IMG/VR virus record: IMGVR_UViG_3300030061_002483
Location: 1 to 64,000 of that record
Length of the DNA: 64,000 nt
DNA from: a virus
Strand: one strand, 5' to 3'
Shown here: positions 9,126-16,728 of the stretch, piece by piece
Layout: every line of letters begins with the position of its first letter
Position numbering within the stretch: position 1 is the first letter of the stretch
Position numbers and translations under genes: made by a program
Notes under the pieces: generated by a model
The model's input: only the letters and a program-made list of their open reading frames with translations
Databases searched by the model: none
Told to the model about the DNA's origin: nothing

Positions 9126-10154
9126 TTGACAAGAACATTATTAGTTGACGGAAACTCCTTATTAAACACTGGTTTTCACGGAATAAAAAATCTGTATAAT
9201 GGTGACGACCATATTGGTGGTTTGTATCATTTTTTAAATACACTGAGAAAACATATTGACGGTTATTTAATAACTAAGATAGTAGTTTTTTGGGACGGTA
9301 AAGAAAACACCCACCCAAGAACAAAGTTTTATCCGGAATATAAATTAAATAGGAGGTTAAAAAAGAAATCTACAGATGAACTACAGTCTTATGCCCGACA
9401 AAAATTAAGGGTACAAGAATATCTTGAAGAATTATATGTTAGACAATCTACGTTTGATTTATGTGAAGCCGATGATTGTATAGGTTATTATATAGAAGAG
9501 TCTAAGAACGAAGAAATTATAATTTTAACTTCAGATAGAGACCTACTACAACTAATATCTGACCATGTATCAATACATATATTATCACTAAATAAAATAT
9601 TTAAGAATGGAGATAAAGTACCATTAAATGGTATTTATATACCACCATGTAACGTTAGGGTTGTTAAAACTATTTGTGGTGATTCTTCAGATAATATATA
9701 TGGTATAAAAATGGTTGGCGTTAAATCCCTAATAAAAATAATACCTGAAATCCTAGAAGAAAAAATAACCTTAGAAGATATTATAAATAAAATAAAGGTA
9801 AAAGATAAAATTACCAAAAAAGAAAGTAATATTTTAGAAGGCGTGACCCAAAAAGAACCAAAATTATTAACTAATGAGGTAAAAAATATCACCACATTAG
9901 AAATAAATTACAAAATAATAGGTTTGGGAAAACAATTCTTAACTCTAGAAGCAATAGAAGGAATAAAAGAATTGTCAAAAGAAGCGATAGACCCAGAAGG
10001 AAGACACTGGAAAAACGCTTTAGACTTGATGATGTCAGATGGAATTCTTAATATTTTACCTAAGAAAGATGATTCTTGGGTGGATTTTGTAAGACCATTT
10101 TTAAGATTAACTAGAATAGAAAAAGATTTTTATAAAAATAAAAAAGATGAATAA
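9126..10154 (+). CDS. rnh: 5'-3' exonuclease / RNase H (flap endonuclease family)
   Basis: 342 residues with the T4 RNase H / FEN arrangement of metal-binding acids: LLVDGNSLL (D8), VVFWDG (D57), CEADDCIGYY, TSDRDLLQL and the helix-hairpin-helix-proximal GDSSDNIYGIKMVG. The enzyme removes RNA primers and 5' flaps during lagging-strand maturation. The start is a TTG: an in-frame TAG lies at 9114-9116 and the catalytic D8 requires a start before it, so the TTG at 9126 is the only reasonable choice. The last 8 bases overlap the next gene. Rare start codons can keep expression low; whether that applies here is not known. Confidence 0.85.
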   Translation: MTRTLLVDGNSLLNTGFHGIKNLYNGDDHIGGLYHFLNTLRKHIDGYLITKIVVFWDGKENTHPRTKFYPEYKLNRRLKKKSTDELQSYARQKLRVQEYLEELYVRQSTFDLCEADDCIGYYIEESKNEEIIILTSDRDLLQLISDHVSIHILSLNKIFKNGDKVPLNGIYIPPCNVRVVKTICGDSSDNIYGIKMVGVKSLIKIIPEILEEKITLEDIINKIKVKDKITKKESNILEGVTQKEPKLLTNEVKNITTLEINYKIIGLGKQFLTLEAIEGIKELSKEAIDPEGRHWKNALDLMMSDGILNILPKKDDSWVDFVRPFLRLTRIEKDFYKNKKDE

Positions 10155-10605
10155 AATAAAACACAAAGGAGACAACACACAAAAATGTGAATTTGTACTA
10201 ACACTAGGAAAAAATATCGTATGTCAAAGATTTTTTTCTGTCAGAAACTTTAACCCAAAAGCTGCACAATCTTTAGATTTACATTATATGGTAAAAGATA
10301 TTATGGTAGATTTAACAGAAGATTTAAAGTGGAAAACTTTATTATTACTAGAAAGTAGTTTTAGAGAAAGTAATAATGAACTCTCTAGAGACTCAGAAGA
10401 GGAATATTTTACAATAACAATCAAAAAGGGTAATAAGATTATTTTGACAAGAAGTTTACAAGCTACAATGTTCCCACCCAAAGTTAGATATACAGTTGAC
10501 ATAAGACCTAGAATTACTACAATTCTAAGAGAATTAACAGATGTACTATCCAGTAAAAAAGTTGACAATTACTACCAAGATTATTGTCTAATTGTTAACG
10601 AATAA
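10147..10605 (+). CDS. Hypothetical protein, 152 aa, in replication operon
   Basis: Not recognised. It is soluble-looking, with a beta-rich middle (YFTITIKKGNKIILTRS) and a charged N-terminus; no signal or membrane segment. It lies between the RNase H gene (8-base overlap) and the replicative helicase gene, where T4-like phages often carry accessory replication proteins. I see no helicase-loader or anti-sigma motif, so no function is assigned. Confidence 0.7.
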   Translation: MNKIKHKGDNTQKCEFVLTLGKNIVCQRFFSVRNFNPKAAQSLDLHYMVKDIMVDLTEDLKWKTLLLLESSFRESNNELSRDSEEEYFTITIKKGNKIILTRSLQATMFPPKVRYTVDIRPRITTILRELTDVLSSKKVDNYYQDYCLIVNE

Positions 10606-10607
10606 TG

Positions 10608-10614
10608 TATTTAT
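10608..10614 (+). promoter_or_regulatory. TATTTAT motif, putative phage promoter
   Basis: TATTTAT followed by TACAAAAC, 18 nt before the helicase ATG at 10633 and 2 nt after the preceding stop codon. Confidence 0.5.
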
Positions 10615-10632
10615 TACAAAACAGATTTATAG

Positions 10633-12012
10633 ATGAGTGAAAATAAGAATTTTGGATACCTAGGATATAGTTTTCAGTTAAAATTACTTAATTTAACAAT
10701 TACTGATAATGCATTTTTTCAGTCAATAATAGACGCTATATTACCTAAATATTTTGATAATCAATATTTTAAATTAATTATGCAATTAATTAAAGAATAT
10801 TATGAAAAATATAACACCGCACCATCGTTTGACGCTTTAGACCAATTAACTAGAATTGAGATTTCTTCTGAAATGGCAAGAAAATATATATTTGATATGT
10901 TAAAAGAGATAAAAGACGCTGATTTTGCTGACCATTTATTTATTAAAGAAAAATCCATTAAATTTTGTAAACAACAAGAATTAAAAAAGGCCATTAAAAA
11001 AGTTGAAAATATAATGGAAAAAGGTGATTTTGAGAGTTACGATAAATGTGAGGAGTATATTAGAGATGCTATTAAAATAGGTGATGGTGATTTAGGTAGT
11101 TTTGAAATTTTTACAGAATTGGAAAAACTATTAGAAGATGATTATAGACATCCGATACCTACTGGTGTGGATGGGTTAGATAATATATTGAATGGTGGAC
11201 TAGCTAAAGGTGAAATAGGGGTTGTATTAGCACCTACTGGGGTAGGAAAAACAACTATGCTAACTAGATTTGCAAATACCGCATTCAACATGGGATATAA
11301 TGTTCTACAGATATTTTTTGAAGACAATCCAAAAATTATACAAAGAAAACATTTTACTTGTTGGACGGGAATACCAAATGACGAATTAAGTAACCACAAA
11401 GAAACTGTATTAGATAAAGCAGATGAAATGAAAAAAACTGGAGGTAAATTAATATTAAAAAAATTACCATCAGATGAAATGACAATGTTACAAATTAAAA
11501 ACCAAGTAAGAAAAATTATTTCTGAAGGTACGAAAATAGACATTGTTCTTATAGATTATATAGATTGTATATTACCAGACCGTTCATTTAATGATGAATG
11601 GAAGGGAGAAGGTTCTGTCATGAGAAAATTCGAAGGTATGTGTCACGAGTTAAATATTGCTGGTTGGACAGCAACACAAGGTAATAGGAGTTCAATATCA
11701 TCAGATGTTGTAACTACTGACCAAATGGGAGGCTCAATTAAAAAAGCACAAGTTGGACACGTAATAATATCTGTAGCTAAAACTTTACAACAAAAAGAAA
11801 TGGGATTAGCTACCATAGCAATCGTTAAATCCCGATTAGGAAAAGATGGTGTTATATTTGAAAATTGTAAATTTGATAATGGAACTTTAGAAATAGACAC
11901 CGAAACTACACAAACTTTCTTAGGTTTTGAGGAGGAAAAAACAAATAGAAATAGAGAGAAAATTGCTCGTGCTCTACAAAGACGACAACAAGTAATAAAC
12001 AAAAATAATTAA
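10633..12012 (+). CDS. 41: Replicative DNA helicase, DnaB/gp41 family
   Basis: 459 residues, the usual size for T4 gp41. Residues about 1-150 form the helical N-terminal domain. The RecA-like motor follows with Walker A APTGVGKT (200-207), a Walker B strand ending at IDYID (around D308), the QIFFEDNPKIIQRKH segment typical of gp41/DnaB phage helicases, and GSIKKAQVGH with the arginine-rich end. It unwinds DNA 5'-3' as a hexamer on the lagging strand and would work with the primase encoded at 50.3 kb. The C-terminal residues (NRNREKIARALQRRQQ) form a basic helix. It has its own upstream TATTTAT motif. Confidence 0.9.
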   Translation: MSENKNFGYLGYSFQLKLLNLTITDNAFFQSIIDAILPKYFDNQYFKLIMQLIKEYYEKYNTAPSFDALDQLTRIEISSEMARKYIFDMLKEIKDADFADHLFIKEKSIKFCKQQELKKAIKKVENIMEKGDFESYDKCEEYIRDAIKIGDGDLGSFEIFTELEKLLEDDYRHPIPTGVDGLDNILNGGLAKGEIGVVLAPTGVGKTTMLTRFANTAFNMGYNVLQIFFEDNPKIIQRKHFTCWTGIPNDELSNHKETVLDKADEMKKTGGKLILKKLPSDEMTMLQIKNQVRKIISEGTKIDIVLIDYIDCILPDRSFNDEWKGEGSVMRKFEGMCHELNIAGWTATQGNRSSISSDVVTTDQMGGSIKKAQVGHVIISVAKTLQQKEMGLATIAIVKSRLGKDGVIFENCKFDNGTLEIDTETTQTFLGFEEEKTNRNREKIARALQRRQQVINKNN

Positions 12013-12026
12013 TAAAAGAAAAAAAT

Positions 12027-13931
12027 ATGGAAGTATCAAATAAGATTCTGTCGGATATTACTGTCTACATGAAGTACGCAAAATATATACCGGAACTAAA
12101 TAGAAGAGAAACGTGGGAAGAATTAGTTACCCGAAATAAAAAAATGCATCAGAAAAAATACCCTAATTTAAAGGAAGAAATAGAGCAAAAATATAAGTTA
12201 GTGTATGATAAAAAAGTACTGCCATCAATGAGAAGTATGCAATTTGGTGGTAAACCAATTGAGATTAGTCCAAATAGAATCTATAATTGTGCTTACCTAC
12301 CTATTGACCATATAGATTCATTTCCAGAAACTATGTTTCTACTATTGGGAGGAACAGGTGTTGGATACTCAGTTCAAAAGCACCATGTAAAAAAATTACC
12401 AGTAATCCAAAAACCATATCCAAAAAGAAAAAAAAGATTTTTAATTGGTGATAGTATTGAAGGATGGGCAGACGCTATAAAAGTTTTAATGAAAACATAC
12501 ATGAATGGTGGTGGTAGTAGAGTAGAATTTGATTATTCAGATATAAGACCTAAAGGGGCAAGATTAATAACATCAGGTGGTAAAGCACCGGGACCTCAAC
12601 CACTAAAAGAATGTTTAGTTAAAATAGAAGGTCTATTAAATCAAAAAGAAAATGGAGAACAACTTACAACTATTGAAGTACATGATATTATATGTCATAT
12701 CGCAGACGCGGTACTTGCCGGTGGTATTCGTAGAGCAGCTCTTATTAGTTTATTTAGTGCTGATGACGACGCTATGATTTCTTGTAAAGCAGGAAATTGG
12801 TGGGAATTAAATCCACAAAGAGGTAGAGCAAATAATTCAGCTTGTTTAATGAGACATAAAATTACTAAAGAATTTTTTATGGACTTATGGAAACGTGTTG
12901 AATTATCAGGAGCAGGAGAACCAGGAATTTATCTAAATAACGATAAAGATTGGGGTACAAATCCTTGTTGTGAAATCGCATTAAGACCAAACCAATTCTG
13001 TAATCTTTGTGAGGTAAATGTTTCAAATATAGAATCACAAGAAGATTTAAATGAAAGAGTAAAAGCAGCAGCCTTCATTGGAACACTTCAAGCAGGTTAT
13101 ACAGCTTTCCACTATCTAAGAGAAATATGGCAAGAAACAACTGAAAAAGATGCTCTCATTGGTGTATCAATGACAGGTATTGGTTCAGGAAAAGTATTAA
13201 AATATGACATGAAAAAAGCTGCTAGTTTAGTTAAACGAGAAAATACCAGAGTATCTAAACTAATAGATGTTAACCCATCAGCAAGATGTACAACTGTTAA
13301 ACCAGCTGGTACCACATCATTAACATTAGGAACATCATCAGGTATTCATGCGTGGCATAATGATTATTATATTAGAAGAGTTAGGGTAGGTAAAAATGAA
13401 GCAATTTATACTTACTTAAATATTAATCATCCAGAGTTAGTAGAAGATGAATATTTTAGACCACATGACACAGCTGTAATTAGTATACCACAAAAGGCAC
13501 CTGTAGGGTCTATATTACGAACTGAATCTCCATTTGATTTACTAGAAAGAGTAAAAAAGGTAGCTACAGAATGGGTAAGGTCCGGACATAGAAATGGGTC
13601 TAATTCTCACAATGTATCCGCAACAATTTCATTAAAAGAAAACGAATGGGATAAAGCTGGGGAATGGATGTGGGATAATAGAAAAGCTTATAATGGGTTA
13701 TCGGTTCTACCATATAATGGAGGTACTTACACACAAGCACCATTTGAAGATATCACTGAAGAACAATATCACGAGATGATGAAATCTCTTAAAGAAGTTG
13801 ATTTAAGTAAAGTTGTTGAATTAGACGACAATACCAACCTAACTGGTGAACTTGCATGTGCTGGCGGTAGTTGTGAAGTGGATATCGATGTAAAAACTAT
13901 GAAAAAAGAAAAAGAATTGAATGAGGCATAA
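12027..13931 (+). CDS. nrdJ: Class II (B12-dependent) ribonucleoside-triphosphate reductase
   Basis: 634 residues, resembling monomeric RTPR of the Lactobacillus type (about 739 residues) and shorter than it. Cysteines fall where RTPR chemistry needs them: C88 in RIYNCAYLPI and C325 in FCNLCEVN as the substrate-reducing pair, C314 in NPCCEI as the thiyl-radical residue, and C611/C616 in a C-x4-C tail that would relay electrons. The GTTSLTLGTSSGIHAW loop is the conserved phosphate-binding region. The enzyme makes deoxynucleotides with adenosylcobalamin and needs no oxygen or small subunit; accordingly no nrdB is seen. Oddity: the Gly normally after the radical Cys (NPCGEI) is a second Cys (C315). 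A glutaredoxin-like protein at 59.3 kb could reduce the tail. Confidence 0.88.
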   Translation: MEVSNKILSDITVYMKYAKYIPELNRRETWEELVTRNKKMHQKKYPNLKEEIEQKYKLVYDKKVLPSMRSMQFGGKPIEISPNRIYNCAYLPIDHIDSFPETMFLLLGGTGVGYSVQKHHVKKLPVIQKPYPKRKKRFLIGDSIEGWADAIKVLMKTYMNGGGSRVEFDYSDIRPKGARLITSGGKAPGPQPLKECLVKIEGLLNQKENGEQLTTIEVHDIICHIADAVLAGGIRRAALISLFSADDDAMISCKAGNWWELNPQRGRANNSACLMRHKITKEFFMDLWKRVELSGAGEPGIYLNNDKDWGTNPCCEIALRPNQFCNLCEVNVSNIESQEDLNERVKAAAFIGTLQAGYTAFHYLREIWQETTEKDALIGVSMTGIGSGKVLKYDMKKAASLVKRENTRVSKLIDVNPSARCTTVKPAGTTSLTLGTSSGIHAWHNDYYIRRVRVGKNEAIYTYLNINHPELVEDEYFRPHDTAVISIPQKAPVGSILRTESPFDLLERVKKVATEWVRSGHRNGSNSHNVSATISLKENEWDKAGEWMWDNRKAYNGLSVLPYNGGTYTQAPFEDITEEQYHEMMKSLKEVDLSKVVELDDNTNLTGELACAGGSCEVDIDVKTMKKEKELNEA

Positions 13932-14106
13932 GGTATCTAAAGAGATACTATACCATTTTAATTGTGGTAAATGTAATAAATGGTGGTCAATAGCTGACTA
14001 CCATTTATTGTCTTTAAATAATACTAAAGATTTGACTTATGAACAAAAAATAGTATGTCCTCATTGTGAACATAAAGAAAAAGTAATAGATATAAAAAAT
14101 GAATAG
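13921..14106 (+). CDS. Small zinc-ribbon protein, 61 aa
   Basis: Two knuckles, CGKCNKWW and CPHCEHKEK, separated by about 30 residues make a CxxC...CxxC zinc ribbon. The rest is short and polar. Its ATG overlaps the end of the ribonucleotide reductase gene by 11 bases and its stop overlaps the next gene by 8, so the three are coupled. The function is not known; small zinc ribbons in phages often bind nucleic acids or transcription machinery, but no evidence chooses between these. Confidence 0.7.
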   Translation: MRHKVSKEILYHFNCGKCNKWWSIADYHLLSLNNTKDLTYEQKIVCPHCEHKEKVIDIKNE

Positions 14107-14308
14107 AAAAGATGATTGGATTTCGGAATTACATTATAAAGAATTTTTGAAACCAAAACTACAAGCAAATGATTTTTATTGGGAAAACGGAAGAATGGTT
14201 ATGACAGCAGAATACCATAAAAGAAGAGGGTTTTGTTGTGGTAATGGTTGTAAACACTGTCCTTATTCCCCACCACACACCAAATTAAATAAAGAATATG
14301 GAAAGTAA
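14099..14308 (+). CDS. DUF5522-like Cys-rich small protein, 69 aa
   Basis: Contains NDFYWENGRMVMTAEYHKRR followed by GFCCGNGCKHCPY, the pattern I associate with DUF5522, a family of small Cys-rich proteins common in Bacteroidota chromosomes. The four closely spaced cysteines and one histidine could hold zinc or an iron-sulfur cluster. The role of the family is unknown. It is the last gene of the ribonucleotide-reductase cluster and may have been acquired from a host. Confidence 0.7.
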   Translation: MNRKDDWISELHYKEFLKPKLQANDFYWENGRMVMTAEYHKRRGFCCGNGCKHCPYSPPHTKLNKEYGK

Positions 14309-14348
14309 TTTAATATAATACCCGTATACCATAAACTAAATTATCAAG

Positions 14349-14355
14349 TATTTAT
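14349..14355 (+). promoter_or_regulatory. TATTTAT motif, putative phage promoter for the baseplate operon
   Basis: AAGTATTTATTATAAAAAAC, 11 nt before the gp25 ATG at 14367. It is the first such motif of the structural block, which fits a late-promoter role. Confidence 0.55.
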
Positions 14356-14366
14356 TATAAAAAACT

Positions 14367-14816
14367 ATGCCCAATCAAAAATATGGTATAAAATTTCCTT
14401 TTACTCAAAGTAGTGAAGGCTTCTTTCTAGGGTTAAATTCTAATCCTGATGCTGAAGTTAGGTCAAATTTAATGCATTTAATATTAACCCAAAAAGGTTC
14501 TAGATATTTTTTACCAGATTTTGGCACTAATTTGATGAGGTTTTTATTCGAACCACTAGACTCAGGAACAATATCCTCGATAGATAAAGAAATAAGAAAA
14601 TCCGTAGCAAAATATATACCTAATCTGGTAATTAACAATATAGAAATCAAAAATATGGATGAGGTTAGAGAAGAGGATACACTTCTAATTGGAGAAGATA
14701 ATAGTTTTAGTTTTGCTGGTGAAAAAGAACAAGAATATACAGTAAGAATAAGAATAGATTATAGTATAGGTAGTTCGGTTTTCGAAACTAAAGATTTTGT
14801 TATAATAAATTTATAA
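14367..14816 (+). CDS. 25: Baseplate wedge protein, gp25-like
   Basis: 149 residues with the gp25 core: LMHLILTQKGSRYFLPDFGT, then NLMRFLFEPLDSGTISSI and a C-terminal beta segment (YTVRIRIDYSIGSSVFE). gp25 is the small conserved wedge protein that joins the baseplate to the first sheath ring; it is found in contractile tails and in type VI secretion (TssE). It is followed after one base by the gp6-like gene, the same order as in many contractile-tail systems. It marks the start of the long tail block. Confidence 0.88.
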   Translation: MPNQKYGIKFPFTQSSEGFFLGLNSNPDAEVRSNLMHLILTQKGSRYFLPDFGTNLMRFLFEPLDSGTISSIDKEIRKSVAKYIPNLVINNIEIKNMDEVREEDTLLIGEDNSFSFAGEKEQEYTVRIRIDYSIGSSVFETKDFVIINL

Positions 14817-14817
14817 T

Positions 14818-16659
14818 ATGGCAGATAAAAAAGTAGCATATACGGAAAGAGATTTTTTAGGTATAAGAAATGAATTATTAAGAATAACCAATACCTATTA
14901 CCCCGATTTAATACAAAATGCTAATGATTCGTCTATATACTCTATTTTTTTAGATTTAAACGCTGCCGTAGCAGACAATCTAAATTTCCAAATAGATAGG
15001 ACATTTCAAGAAACAGTACTACAATTTGCTCAAGAAAGAAGTTCTCTATATAACTTAGCAAAAACATATGGATTAAAAGTGCCAGGTAATAGACCATCAA
15101 TAACCGTAGTTGATATTTCTGTTGTAGTACCGGTCCTAGGAGATAAAGAAGATTTTAAATATTTGGGGTTATTAAGGAAAGGTTCACAATTTAAAGGTGG
15201 TGGTAACATATTTGAATTAGTTAATGATTGTGATTTTTCATCTATCTATAGTATTGATGGTGTAAGAAATAGATTTAAAACACCAAACTATGACTCAAAC
15301 GGAATTTTAAATAATTACACCATCACAAAAAGAGAAGTGGTTGTTAATGGAGTTACTAAAGTATTTAAAAAAGAAATTACAGATGTAGATAGTAAACCAT
15401 TTTATAAATTGTTTTTACCAGATAAAAATGTTATAGGGGTTACATCTGTTATACAAAAAGATGGCGTAGGGTATCAGTCTCTACCACCAAACAGTGAGTT
15501 CATGTCTAACTCTAGTAATAAGTGGTATGAAGTAGATGCTTTAGCTTTAGAGGATGTTTTCATAGAAGACCCATCATCTCCACCAGATAAAAGCGGTATA
15601 AAAGTAGGTAAGTATATACAAGCACCTCAAAGATTTGTCACTGAGTTTACCCCAGAAGGATTTTTCTTTTTAACATTTGGTGCTGGAAATCAAACGTCTC
15701 AAGACCTTTTAGATTCATTTACAAGTTTAGGTGTTAAGTTAGATATGTCTAATTTTATGAATAATACATCATTAGGTAATATGGTGAAAGGAAACAGTAC
15801 AATATTTGTACAATATAGAGTTGGTGGGGGTAGAGCTTCTAATGTTGGTGCGGGGGCGATTAATGGTATAGGTACTATAGATTTTGTTGTTGCTGGACCT
15901 AGTCAACAAATAAATCAAACAGTGGTTAACAGTTTAGCGGTAAGAAATGTTTCAGCAGCTATTGGTGGTGCCGACCCAATGAGTACAGAAGAAATTAGAA
16001 ATTATATTTCTTTTAATTTTGCTGCACAACAAAGAGCTGTTACAATTAACGATTATGTAAATAAACTTAGAACTATGCCCGCTACTTTTGGTGCAGCGGC
16101 AAAAGTAGGTGTCACAGAAATTGAAAATAAAGTTGAGGTTAATGTGTTGTCCTATACACCAGATGGTAAATTAACTTCTAGTGTTAGTAATACATTAAAA
16201 AATAATATAGCTAATTATCTTTCTAATTATAGGATGTTAAATGATTATATTATGGTAGGGGCAGCAAAAGTAATAGACTTGGGTTTTGATATCGATTTAA
16301 TTTTAGAACAATCCGTAAATCAGGGTTCTATTATAACTGAAGTCATAAATAAAGTAACGGATTATTTTGATACTAATAAGATAGAAATGGGACAAGACCT
16401 ATCTTTAGGTGATTTAAGGGGTCAAATAATGAATCAACCAGGAGTTGTAAATATAGTAGACCTTAGAGTACATAATAAAGTAGGTGGACAATATTCCCAA
16501 TCGGTAACAAATCAACCATTCACTAATGACTTAACCAACCAAATTGGTTTAATTAATGATACAGTTTACGCTCAACCAAATGAGATTTTACAGATAAGAT
16601 TTCCACAAAAAGACATCTCAATACGAGTCCAAAGGCCTGTTAAACCAGTATTCGCGTAA
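14818..16659 (+). CDS. 6: Baseplate wedge protein, gp6-like (J-type)
   Basis: 613 residues, close to T4 gp6 (660). The N-terminus (YTERDFLGIRNELLRITNTY, then DLNAAVADNLNFQID) and the later GGADPMSTEEIRNYI and INDYVNKL motifs are typical of baseplate J/gp6 proteins, which form the ring that locks the wedges together. The beta-rich middle (about residues 100-260) matches the domain inserted in the family. It follows gp25 by one base. Two promoter-like elements and an inverted repeat follow its stop codon. Confidence 0.88.
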   Translation: MADKKVAYTERDFLGIRNELLRITNTYYPDLIQNANDSSIYSIFLDLNAAVADNLNFQIDRTFQETVLQFAQERSSLYNLAKTYGLKVPGNRPSITVVDISVVVPVLGDKEDFKYLGLLRKGSQFKGGGNIFELVNDCDFSSIYSIDGVRNRFKTPNYDSNGILNNYTITKREVVVNGVTKVFKKEITDVDSKPFYKLFLPDKNVIGVTSVIQKDGVGYQSLPPNSEFMSNSSNKWYEVDALALEDVFIEDPSSPPDKSGIKVGKYIQAPQRFVTEFTPEGFFFLTFGAGNQTSQDLLDSFTSLGVKLDMSNFMNNTSLGNMVKGNSTIFVQYRVGGGRASNVGAGAINGIGTIDFVVAGPSQQINQTVVNSLAVRNVSAAIGGADPMSTEEIRNYISFNFAAQQRAVTINDYVNKLRTMPATFGAAAKVGVTEIENKVEVNVLSYTPDGKLTSSVSNTLKNNIANYLSNYRMLNDYIMVGAAKVIDLGFDIDLILEQSVNQGSIITEVINKVTDYFDTNKIEMGQDLSLGDLRGQIMNQPGVVNIVDLRVHNKVGGQYSQSVTNQPFTNDLTNQIGLINDTVYAQPNEILQIRFPQKDISIRVQRPVKPVFA

Positions 16660-16660
16660 C

Positions 16661-16723
16661 CTTTACTAAAAATTAGTAGTATCTATTATTAGTTTTACTA
16701 CAATAAATATTTATTTAGTAAAG
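16661..16723 (+). repeat. 10-bp perfect inverted repeat flanking a TATTTAT motif
   Basis: CTTTACTAAA at 16661-16670 is the exact reverse complement of TTTAGTAAAG at 16714-16723; the right arm begins on the last base of the TATTTAT motif. A nested TACTAA-AAA-TTAGTA hairpin occupies 16664-16678. It could be a weak terminator for gp6 transcripts, an operator, or an RNA switch in the leader of the next gene. Confidence 0.5.
16708..16714 (+). promoter_or_regulatory. TATTTAT motif, putative phage promoter
   Basis: AAATATTTATTTAGTAAAGC, 14 nt before the ATG at 16729. It lies inside the space enclosed by the 10-bp inverted repeat. Confidence 0.5.
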
Positions 16724-16728
16724 CACAT

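Noticed and set aside
9126-9131. TTGACA as a -35 promoter element
   Set aside because: It coincides with the TTG start codon and first codon of the RNase H gene; no TATAAT-like element lies 17 bases downstream.
12027-13931. Class I ribonucleotide reductase large subunit
   Set aside because: The Cys pattern, the C-x4-C tail and the RTPR-like N-terminus fit the monomeric class II enzyme, and no small subunit gene is nearby.
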